This document shows positions 58,201-64,000 of a stretch of 64,000 nucleotides of DNA, piece by piece. The stretch spans positions 2,790,001 to 2,854,000 of the forward strand of contig NZ_CP027236.1 in assembly GCF_002999235.1 (NCBI RefSeq), read 5' to 3'. Within the stretch, counting starts at the first letter, position 1. Each line of letters opens with the position of its first letter. A program made the translations under genes and the position numbers. This stretch comes from Actinomyces sp. oral taxon 897 (GTDB lineage: Bacteria; Actinomycetota; Actinomycetes; Actinomycetales; Actinomycetaceae). The notes under the pieces are model-generated. The model worked only from the letters and a program-made list of their open reading frames with translations. It was not told where the DNA came from and did not search any database.

Positions 58201-59132
58201 CAGCACCTTCTGGCACACCCAGTGGCAGGGGGGATCCCCCGGGTTCCCGCACCACATCACCCTGGGCCTGCCCCAGGGCCAGATCTGCCAGGTGACGGGC
58301 TTTGAGTACACGAGGCGCTCCGGGAACCAGAACTCCCGGGCCAAGGACTACCGCCTGGAGGTCTCCGAGAACGGCCAGGACTGGAGCGTGGTCCACGAGG
58401 GCAGCCTCGCTGACACCGACGCGCCCCAGGCGGTCAACCTGGATCCCTCCCAGGTCCGCCAGGCGGCCTACGTGCGCATGGTCCAGCTGAGCTCCCAGGC
58501 GGGCAACGCCTTCGGCGGGGCCGCTGAGATCCGGGTGGGGGCCACCTGCTCCGCCTCCCCCACGCCCAAGCCCACGCCCTCCCCGAGCCCCGAGCCCGGG
58601 CCCAGTCCTGAGCCGACGCCCCAGCCGTCCCCGAGCCCCGAGCCCGGGCCCTGAGCCCGGTCCTGAGCCGACGCCCCAGCCGTCCCCGAGCCCCGAGCCC
58701 ACGCCCGGGCCCCAGCCCACGCCGTCCCCGGAGCCGAGCCCTGGCCCCACGCCGGGTCCGTCCCCGGAGCCTGAGCAGCCGGCCTTCGTGTCGGCCATGG
58801 TGCGTCTGGACCGCGGCACCGCCTTCCTGGGCGACTGGGACGGCGACGGGACCAAGAGCTGGGCGGTGCGCGTAGGCAGCCGCACGGTCTTCTACAACGA
58901 GAACGCGGTCGCCGCGGCCCCGGCCGGCTCGGTCTCCCTGGGGCGTGCCACCGACCGGGCCTACGTCGGCGACTGGGACGGCGACGGGCGTGACACCCTG
59001 GCCCTGGTGCGTGGCACCACGGCCTTCTACCAGACCGCCCTGACCTCCACGGAGACGACGTCGGGCCAGGTTCCCGCCGGCGAGCTGGTGGTGGTGCGCG
59101 AGGGCGACCGCGACGTCCTCCGGGCCAAGTAG
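55210..59132 (+). pseudogene. Secreted GH20 beta-N-acetylhexosaminidase with two frameshifts
   Basis: Reading from ATG 55210 (AAGGAG site upstream), the signal peptide and the start of an N-terminal F5/8C domain run to a stop at 55498-55500. The frame resumes at once in another phase (TDQAWLAVHLARP), as if two bases (AC) were lost. The GH20 domain is intact with HIGGDEPH near 56815, then a PKD-like domain and a second F5/8C domain (DPSTFWHTQWQG). In the Pro/Glu linker a second shift occurs near 58650, consistent with one extra C in GGGCCC; the stop is at 58652-58654. The GDWDGDG module continues in the third phase to 59132. Without the shifts it would be about 1307 residues. Confidence 0.85.
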
Positions 59133-59308
59133 CCGCCGGGTGGCGGTCCGGCCGCGCCCGTGAGGGGCCGGAACCGGCCTCACAGCCAGCCTCGCCTGCC
59201 GCGGCGGTCCGGCCACGCCTGGGTCCGGCCGCGCCCGTAGGGGACCGGGGCCAGCCTCACAGTCAGGCCCTATGGGGTGCGGACCCGGGCCGTGCCCGTA
59301 AAAGACCG

Positions 59309-59343
59309 GGACCGGCCACCTGTGGTGAGCAGGTGGCCGGTCC
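59309..59343 (+). terminator. 14-bp hairpin downstream of the second GH20
   Basis: Perfect stem GGACCGGCCACCTG (59309-59322) with its complement at 59330-59343, 7-nt loop. Lies in a 440-nt intergenic region otherwise made of G/C-rich imperfect repeats (GGCGGTCCGGCC and GGGGGCAC types). Probably ends transcription of the GH20 gene. Confidence 0.6.
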
Positions 59344-59561
59344 TGCTGCCCGGGGGCGCCCTGGGGGCACCCCCGGTCCCACGTGCGTGCCAGACGGAGC
59401 TCCCTGCTGCCCGGGGCACCCCGGGGGCACGGCCGTTCGTCGGCCTGTGGGAGTGCGGGCCGACCAGAGGCCCGGGGGCGCCTCGGGGGCACGGCCGTGC
59501 GTCTTCGCGCTGGCTCCCGGAATTCTGCCCCAAAGTACCCTGTGGGTCAGCGCGGGCGGCC

Positions 59562-59567
59562 TACACT
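59562..59567 (+). promoter_or_regulatory. Leaderless -10 candidate of the nitroreductase gene
   Basis: TACACT 6 nt before ATG 59574. Decides the start: the frame is open far upstream, but that part has no homology. Confidence 0.45.
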
Positions 59568-59573
59568 CTGCCC

Positions 59574-60356
59574 ATGGGAGCAGCTCTGACCACCCCCGAG
59601 ACCACCGCCGTCACCAACAGCACGATCGCCACCCAGATGGCCCACCGCACCATCCGCGCCTTCACCTCCGAGCCGCTGGCCCCGGAGGTGGTGGACACCC
59701 TTCTGGACGTCGCCCGCCACAGCGCCACCTCCGGCTTCCAGCAGCAGCTGACCATTATCCGGGTGCTCGACCCCGCCGTCCGCGAGGAGGTCCACGCCGC
59801 CTCCGGCCAGCCCTACGTCGGGGGCTCACACGGTGAGCTGCTGGTCTTCGTCGTCGACCTGTACCGCAACGCCCTCATCCGCCAGCGCGCCGGGGCCGAC
59901 CTGGAGCCCCTGGAGCGCACCAACCTGTTCCTGGCCGGCATGGAGGACGCCGTGATCGCCGCCCAGAACGTCGTCGTGGCCGCCGAGTCCCTGGGGCTGG
60001 GGACGGTCTACCTCGGCAGCGTCCTGGGCGACCCGCGCCGCCTCGTCCGGGCCCTGCGACTGCCTGAGCGCACCTTCCCCGTCCTGGGCCTCCTCGTGGG
60101 GCACCCGGACCAGGAGCCCCAGTACAAGCCGCGTCTGCCGCGTGCGGTGACCTGCGCCGTCGACTCCTACCCCGAGCTGGACGAGGCCGCCCTGGAGGAG
60201 TACGACGCCCGCGTGGAGGAGTACTACGACCTGCGGGACGCCAACCGCCGGGTGGACGCCTGGACCACCCAGATCGTGCGGGCCCTGGGCCAGGGTCCGG
60301 CCGCCCAGTCCCCGGTCCTGGAGGTCCTCCACGAGCAGCGCCTGGCCCTGCACTAG
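59574..60356 (+). CDS. Nitroreductase family flavoprotein (NfsA/Frp-like)
   Basis: 260 residues from ATG 59574. MAHRTIRAFTSEPLAPEVVDTLL is the FMN-binding N-terminus of Frp/NfsA enzymes. TSGFQQQLTIIRV, GMEDAVIAAQNVVVAAESLGLGTVYLGSVLGD and FPVLGLLVGHPDQEPQYKPRLP follow in the usual order. NAD(P)H-dependent FMN oxidoreductase or nitroreductase, cytoplasmic. The physiological substrate is unknown. Followed after 62 nt by the serine hydrolase gene with an 8-bp G/C hairpin between them. Confidence 0.88.
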   Translation: MGAALTTPETTAVTNSTIATQMAHRTIRAFTSEPLAPEVVDTLLDVARHSATSGFQQQLTIIRVLDPAVREEVHAASGQPYVGGSHGELLVFVVDLYRNALIRQRAGADLEPLERTNLFLAGMEDAVIAAQNVVVAAESLGLGTVYLGSVLGDPRRLVRALRLPERTFPVLGLLVGHPDQEPQYKPRLPRAVTCAVDSYPELDEAALEEYDARVEEYYDLRDANRRVDAWTTQIVRALGQGPAAQSPVLEVLHEQRLALH

Positions 60357-60381
60357 GACCCGCCGCTCAGGACTGGCCCAG

Positions 60382-60402
60382 GCGCCGGGTGCGCCCCGGC
60401 GC
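60382..60402 (+). terminator. Small G/C hairpin between nitroreductase and serine hydrolase genes
   Basis: GCGCCGGG-TGCGC-CCCGGCGC, 8-bp stem, no T run. Confidence 0.4.
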
Positions 60403-60406
60403 GGGC

Positions 60407-60412
60407 TAGCAT
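60407..60412 (+). promoter_or_regulatory. Leaderless -10 candidate of the serine hydrolase gene
   Basis: TAGCAT 6 nt before ATG 60419. Confidence 0.4.
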
Positions 60413-60418
60413 CGCTCC

Positions 60419-61264
60419 ATGACGGACCAGACGACGTCCACCGCCCCCGGCGCCCACCCGGCCCGCCTCCCGGCGCTGTCAGCCTTCAGCCTCCCTACGG
60501 CCCTGGTCGTCACCCAGGACGGACAGGTCATTGCCCGCGCCGGGGACGTGGACGCCGTCCACCCCCTGGCCTCCGTCACCAAGCCGCTGGTGGTCTGGTC
60601 GGCCCTGGTCGCCGTCGACCGCGGCCTGCTCGCCCTGGACGACCCGGCCGGCCCGGGGCTGCCCGGGGCCACCATTGCGCACCTCATGTCCCACTCCTCG
60701 GGCGTCGCCTTTGACTCCCCGGCCGTCCTGGCCGCCCCCGGCACCCGGCGCGTCTACTCCAACTTCGGTATTGAGATCCTGGGTCAGCGGCTCCAGGAGG
60801 CCACGGCCACGCCCCTGGAGGCCTGGGTGGAGACCACCGTCCTGGAGCCGCTGGGTATGGCCAGCGTCCTGGTGCCCGGTTCCCCGGCGTACTCGGGCAG
60901 CGGCACGGCGGCGGACCTGTCCGTCTTCGCCCGTGAGCTCGCCGCGCCCCGGCTGGTCTCGGCCGACCTGGCGGCGCTGGCCCGCACCCCCTTCCTCCCT
61001 CAGCTCGACGGCGTCCTGCCGGGCTACGGGCGCCAGGTGCCCAACGGCTTCGGCCTGGGGCTGGAGGTGCGCGGACACAAGTCCCCCCACTGGACTGGTA
61101 GCCGCAACAGTCCGGCGACCTTCGGGCACTTCGGGCAGTCCGGGAGCTTTGTGTGGGTGGACCCGGTGGCCGGGCGGCAGGCCGTCTTCCTGGGCGAGCA
61201 GCCCTTCGGTGCCGTCCACAAGGCGAGCTGGCCAGCCCTGTGCGACCAAATCCTGGCCCTGTGA
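60419..61264 (+). CDS. Serine hydrolase of class C beta-lactamase / DD-peptidase fold
   Basis: 281 residues, shorter than typical ~380-residue class C beta-lactamases. Active-site S-x-x-K is LASVTKPLVVWS near residue 57, the Y-x-N motif is YSNFG near 113, and the third motif appears as HFGQSGSFVW near residue 238. No signal peptide is evident, so it may act in the cytoplasm as an esterase-like enzyme and not as a true beta-lactamase. Followed directly by repeat arrays B3 and C. Confidence 0.82.
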   Translation: MTDQTTSTAPGAHPARLPALSAFSLPTALVVTQDGQVIARAGDVDAVHPLASVTKPLVVWSALVAVDRGLLALDDPAGPGLPGATIAHLMSHSSGVAFDSPAVLAAPGTRRVYSNFGIEILGQRLQEATATPLEAWVETTVLEPLGMASVLVPGSPAYSGSGTAADLSVFARELAAPRLVSADLAALARTPFLPQLDGVLPGYGRQVPNGFGLGLEVRGHKSPHWTGSRNSPATFGHFGQSGSFVWVDPVAGRQAVFLGEQPFGAVHKASWPALCDQILAL

Positions 61265-61280
61265 GGCCCGCGCCCTCTCC

Positions 61281-61324
61281 GCGAGAACGGTACTTGTTTG
61301 TCGTGAGAACGGTACTTGTTCGTG
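61281..61324 (+). repeat. Array B3: two 22-bp units
   Basis: GCGAGAACGGTACTTGTTTG at 61281 and GTGAGAACGGTACTTGTTCG at 61303, 22-bp period, 16 nt after the stop of the serine hydrolase gene. Same unit as B1 and B2. Confidence 0.8.
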
Positions 61325-61462
61325 GGGTTGGTGTTTGTGGTGTGGGTGGGGTGGGGGGCTGGTTGTGTGTGGGGTCTTTGGGGTTGGTCTGAGGTTCCTG
61401 GGGTGGGTTCTGTCTGTGGGGGGTCGGAGTTCCTGGTCGTGTGGGTGGGAGTGGTGTGCGGG

Positions 61463-61571
61463 GACGTTTTGTGTACAGGGTGACATTTTGTGCACAAGGT
61501 AACGTTTTGTGTAGAAAGTGACGAATCTAGGTCGCTTTGTGTGCAATCGGTTACCTTCTGCACAAAATGTT
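61463..61571. repeat. Palindromic array C: 19-bp direct units plus inverted copy
   Basis: Units GACGTTTTGTGTACAGGGT (61463), GACATTTTGTGCACAAGGT (61482) and AACGTTTTGTGTAGAAAGT (61501) follow each other with an exact 19-bp period. An inverted copy (reverse complement AACATTTTGTGCAGAAGGT) ends at 61571. Each unit holds an imperfect dyad around GTGCAC/GTGTAC. The region is strikingly A/T-rich for this window. Between convergent genes. Confidence 0.8.
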
Positions 61572-61889
61572 CCGCTGTGTGCTGTGCAGTGCGGGCAGGG
61601 CGGGACCCAGTTGCGGTGCCCGGGGTGGCTGCTGGCGGTGCTGGGGTCGGGGCCCTCCCGAGTGCGACAGTGGCTGGCCAGAGCGACGCCTGCTGGTGGT
61701 GCGGGGGTCGGGTGCCGGGTGGTGGTGTTGCACAGTCATGAGACCACCCCGTGTCTGGGGTCGGGAGTGATCGCGCCCGACGCCGACGGCGTCCAGACGC
61801 ATGAGGCCGCCTGGCGTCTGGGGCCGGGTCTCTCCGAGTCCCTGACCGCGGGGTCGTCAATGCCGAGGCCGTCCCGCGTCCTGGGCCCC
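61572..61889. other. Intergenic region 5' of xthA stop
   Basis: G/C-rich sequence without convincing coding potential. A G/T-rich stretch with GGGGT runs precedes array C (61325-61462). Nothing else seen. Confidence 0.35.
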
Positions 61890-62774
61890 TCAGTCCAGCT
61901 CGACAATGACGGGCACGTGGTCCGAGGCCCCCTTGCCCTTGCGCTCGTCGCGGTCAATGGCTGCTCCTACCACCCGCGCGGCCAGGGCCGGTGAGGCGTA
62001 GGCAAAGTCAATGCGCATACCCTCGTTGCGGGGAAAACGCAGGCGCTGGTAGTCCCAGAAGGTGTAGTTGGTCACGTGTGGGCGAGTCACCTCGCTCATG
62101 CCTACCGACTCAAAGGCTGCGAATGCCTCCCGCTCGGGCGCCGAGACGTGCGTAGCTCCCGCAAAGGCCGACACGTCCCACACGTCCTCGTCGCGGGGGG
62201 CCACGTTCCAGTCGCCCACGAGGGCCAGGGGCAGGTCCGGGTCGGCCTCCAGCCAGGAGCCGACGGCGTCGCGCAGCCGGGCCAGCCACTCCAGCTTGTA
62301 GGTGTAGTGGGGGTGGGTGAGCTCGCGCCCGTTGGGGACGTACAGGCTCCACAGCCGTACCGGGCGTGGGACGCCGGTCGCCGTGGCGTCCCTGGCGGTC
62401 CCGCTGTCCCCACCGATCCCGGTGACCCCAGTGGTCCCGGTGGTGCCTGATGCGCTCCCCACGGTGGCGCCTAGTGCGCGGGCCTCGACCACGGGCTCCT
62501 TCCCCTGGCCGGCGACCCAGGTGGGCTGTCCGGGGAAGGAGGTGACGACGTCGGACAGGCCGACGCGCGAGGCAATCGCCACCCCGTTCCACTGGTCCAG
62601 CCCGTGGACCGCCACCTCGTAGCCAGCGGCCTCAAAAGGTAGGTAGGGGAACTGCTCGGGGCGGCACTTGGTCTCCTGGATGGCCAGCACGTCTATGTCC
62701 TGGCGCTCCAGGAAGCGGATGACGCGCTCGGTGCGGGTGCGGACGGAGTTGACGTTCCAGGTTGCCAGGCGCAT
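61890..62774 (-). CDS. xthA: Exodeoxyribonuclease III
   Basis: 294 residues. Motifs of the ExoIII/AP-endonuclease family: LATWNVNSVRTR, IQETKCRPEQFP, SLYVPNGREL, VGDWNVAPRDEDVWD and GASDHVPVIVELD. Acts on AP sites and 3' blocks in DNA. Between residues ~103 and ~138 an insertion rich in Gly, Thr, Ala and Ser (GSASGTTGTTGVTGIGG) is unlike E. coli Xth and probably a surface loop. TAGGCT 6 nt before ATG 62774 with TTGACA 15 bp further upstream suggests a leaderless message. Confidence 0.93.
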   Translation of the reverse strand: MRLATWNVNSVRTRTERVIRFLERQDIDVLAIQETKCRPEQFPYLPFEAAGYEVAVHGLDQWNGVAIASRVGLSDVVTSFPGQPTWVAGQGKEPVVEARALGATVGSASGTTGTTGVTGIGGDSGTARDATATGVPRPVRLWSLYVPNGRELTHPHYTYKLEWLARLRDAVGSWLEADPDLPLALVGDWNVAPRDEDVWDVSAFAGATHVSAPEREAFAAFESVGMSEVTRPHVTNYTFWDYQRLRFPRNEGMRIDFAYASPALAARVVGAAIDRDERKGKGASDHVPVIVELD

Positions 62775-62780
62775 GGGGGC

Positions 62781-62807
62781 AGCCTAATGGTGTGGGACAG
62801 GTGTCAA
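62781..62807 (-). promoter_or_regulatory. xthA promoter, leaderless
   Basis: Reverse strand: TTGACA (62807-62802), 15-bp spacer, TAGGCT (62786-62781), then 6 nt to ATG 62774. Confidence 0.5.
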
Positions 62808-62808
62808 G

Positions 62809-62983
62809 GACACGGCGCTCTGGAGGCAGGGGGCCGAGCGGTCCGGGGGTGTGGGTGGTGTGGCCACTGACCACGGCGCCCTGGAGGCAGGGGGCTGAGG
62901 CCCTAGGCTGCGTGAGGCCTCGCCCCTGGCTGCCCCCGGCAGCGAGCCCGGTGCGGTGAGGCCCTAGGCTGCGTAAGGCCTCG
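62809..62983. repeat. Interlocking direct repeats spaced ~61 bp
   Basis: A ~30-bp segment containing CTGGAGGCAGGGGGC occurs at 62809 and 62869, and a 27-bp segment TGAGGCCCTAGGCTGCGT-R-AGGCCTCG occurs at 62896-62922 and 62957-62983. The second type can fold with a GAGGCC/GGCCTC stem. Intergenic, between xthA and the solute-binding protein gene. Confidence 0.65.
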
Positions 62984-63181
62984 TCGGTGGGGGCGCGGCG
63001 GCCCTGGGGACAGAGCCCGGTAACCTGGCCCGGTGCCATCTCCCGGCCGCCCCTCGATGTCGCGCGGGCCGCCAGAAATCGCGGTTTCGTCACGTGCGGG
63101 ACGCCAGCACCCCCTGTGGCGCACCGCACTGATGTGCTTTTGCCCAGGCAGGCGCGGTACGCGGCCAGATTCCCGCCAGGA

Positions 63182-63192
63182 GGTCAGACAAC
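63182..63192. promoter_or_regulatory. Partial GntR-type site upstream of the solute-binding protein promoter
   Basis: GGTCAGACAAC shares the ten bases GTCAGACAAC with the right half of the nanH operator. It lies just upstream of the -35 box. Only half of the palindrome is conserved, so binding is uncertain. Confidence 0.35.
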
Positions 63193-63196
63193 GCAC

Positions 63197-63225
63197 TTGA
63201 CGAGATGCCTGCCACTTCGTACTCT
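63197..63225 (+). promoter_or_regulatory. Promoter of the solute-binding protein gene
   Basis: TTGACG (63197-63202), 17-bp spacer, TACTCT (63220-63225): the best sigma-70-type promoter in the window. Expected start near 63232. Confidence 0.65.
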
Positions 63226-63234
63226 GTGCGTGGA

Positions 63235-63248
63235 GTCAAGCGCTTCAC
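63235..63248. promoter_or_regulatory. LacI-family-type operator at the transcription start
   Basis: GTCAAGCGCTTCAC with the palindromic core AAGCGCTT, the usual core of LacI/GalR operators. Placed right at the expected transcription start, a repressing position. Confidence 0.5.
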
Positions 63249-63260
63249 ATGGCAATCGAT

Positions 63261-63288
63261 CAAGACCGAGCACGGGAGCTCGGTCTTG
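63261..63288 (+). promoter_or_regulatory. 11-bp hairpin in the 5' leader of the solute-binding protein gene
   Basis: CAAGACCGAGC (63261-63271) pairs perfectly with GCTCGGTCTTG (63278-63288), loop ACGGGA, ending 21 nt before the ATG. Could stabilise the mRNA or act in attenuation; there is no U run, so it is not a standard terminator. Confidence 0.6.
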
Positions 63289-63309
63289 CGCTTACAGAGA
63301 AGGGTTCCC

Positions 63310-64000
63310 ATGAAGACCACCATGTACGCATCCCGCCGCCAGGTCCTGGCTGGCGGCATCGCTGCCGCCGCCCTGGCTACCCTGGCCGCCTGCGGCTCGG
63401 ACAAGAAGGACACCTCCGCCACGGGCGGGTCTGACACCACGGGCGGCTCTGGCGCCGCGGGCAGCGGCGAGGTCGTGAAGATCACCTACTGGCACCGCCT
63501 GCCCGACAAGGAGGGCATGACCAAGGTCGACGACGTCGTCGCCCAGTGGAACCAGGCGAACCCCGGCATCCAGGTGACGGCCAAGAAGTTCGACGGCAAG
63601 GCCGACGAGTCCTACGCCAAGATCGCCCAGGCCGTGAAGTCCGGTGACGCCCCCGACCTGGCCCAGGTCGGCTACGGCGAGATCGCCGCCGAGTTCCTGG
63701 CCGGGGACCTGGAGGACGTGGCCGCCCAGTTCAAGGAGGGCGGCTACGAGAAGAACTACGCCGCCGGTCCCATGGCCCAGTGCAAGCTCGACTCGGTCGT
63801 CGTCGGCCTGCCCCAGGACACCGGCCCGCTGGTCTACATCTACGACAAGGCCGCCTTCGACGCCCTGGGCATCAAGGTCCCCACCACCTGGGCGGAGCTC
63901 AAGGAGGCGGCCAAGACCGCCAAGGCCTCGGGCAAGTACATCGCCTCCTGGCAGGGCGACGAGGTCGGCTACCTCATGTCCGGCCAGGCCGCCGCCGCCG
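63310..64000 (+). CDS. Sugar ABC transporter solute-binding lipoprotein (partial, 3' end beyond window)
   Basis: At least 230 residues; open at the window end. Lipoprotein signal: basic MKTTMYASRRQ, hydrophobic Ala-rich core and lipobox LAAC near residue 28, followed by a Gly/Ser/Thr-rich spacer. The mature part starts with KITYWHRLPDKEGMTKVDDVV and has APDLAQVGYGEIAAEFLAGD, VGLPQDTGPLVYIYDKAAFDALGI and VPTTWAEL, typical of family 1 extracellular sugar-binding proteins of CUT1 importers. Sugar identity unknown; the position next to the glycosidase cluster and the LacI-type operator suggest an oligosaccharide or amino sugar from host glycans (inference). Confidence 0.9.
   Translation, partial: MKTTMYASRRQVLAGGIAAAALATLAACGSDKKDTSATGGSDTTGGSGAAGSGEVVKITYWHRLPDKEGMTKVDDVVAQWNQANPGIQVTAKKFDGKADESYAKIAQAVKSGDAPDLAQVGYGEIAAEFLAGDLEDVAAQFKEGGYEKNYAAGPMAQCKLDSVVVGLPQDTGPLVYIYDKAAFDALGIKVPTTWAELKEAAKTAKASGKYIASWQGDEVGYLMSGQAAAA

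Noticed and set aside
41943..59132. LPXTG cell-wall-anchored enzymes
   Set aside because: All four secreted glycosidases end in the GDWDGDG module with no LPXTG, hydrophobic helix or basic tail.
60419..61264. True class C beta-lactamase
   Set aside because: Shorter than the family, no signal peptide and an atypical third motif (HFGQSG); annotated only as a serine hydrolase of that fold.

Overview
The window is very G+C-rich DNA with actinobacterial gene content: polyphosphate glucokinase, an IrtAB/SIP-type siderophore locus, TetR/DHA2-MFS pairs, a MoxR/DUF58/VWA operon, and large secreted exo-glycosidases with Pro/Ser-rich linkers. A secreted sialidase, GH35 and GH20 enzymes next to a sugar-binding lipoprotein suggest a host-glycan-feeding member of the Actinomycetaceae (Actinomyces-like). 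That placement is inference; there is no rRNA to confirm it.

Layout. (1) 0-18 kb: a degenerate Fic protein, a siderophore-interacting protein, and two paralogous TetR + 14-TM MFS cassettes (2.7-5.4 and 15.4-18.0 kb) with identical operators. Between the cassettes lie a PQQ-like membrane protein, a reverse-strand operon of two paralogous membrane proteins plus a P-loop kinase, a frameshifted glycosyltransferase fused to an N-truncated ABC half-transporter, and an intact second ABC half-transporter. (2) 18-32 kb: a hydrolase lacking its nucleophile, a frameshifted cutC, a CDF metal transporter, a TRIC channel, ppgK, a YtxH-like protein, an App1 phosphatase, a GT87-type transferase, an MFS protein and a variant-LRR membrane protein. 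Large palindromic repeat arrays sit between several of these. (3) 32-38 kb: a tightly overlapping operon moxR-DUF58-membrane protein-VWA-VWA-TPR. (4) 38-42 kb: TetR, NUDIX, tRNA-Gly(CCC), dcd and a coupled unknown. (5) 42-59 kb: a glycan-trimming cluster of GH20, sialidase, GH35 and a second (frameshifted) GH20, with an unrelated DEDDh exonuclease inside it. (6) 59-64 kb: nitroreductase, serine hydrolase, xthA and the start of a sugar ABC-transporter operon.

How the genes fit together. Sialidase, GH35 and GH20 would successively remove sialic acid, beta-galactose and beta-HexNAc from host glycans. All four secreted enzymes end in the same ~100-residue module with two GDWDGDG motifs, in place of an LPXTG signal. 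Two of these modules are about 98% identical in DNA over 397 bp and use T-ending codons unlike their surroundings. A perfect 21-bp GntR/FadR-type palindrome and a G-quadruplex/G9 tract lie upstream of the sialidase. A related half-site lies upstream of the solute-binding lipoprotein, hinting at shared control.

The most unusual structural signal is a set of intergenic arrays built from 19-22-bp direct units followed by inverted copies of the same unit. Their sequences differ from locus to locus but the architecture is the same, and each lies 3' of a forward-strand stop codon. Many genes also have a TANNNT hexamer exactly 6-7 nt before the start codon, which points to widespread leaderless transcription.
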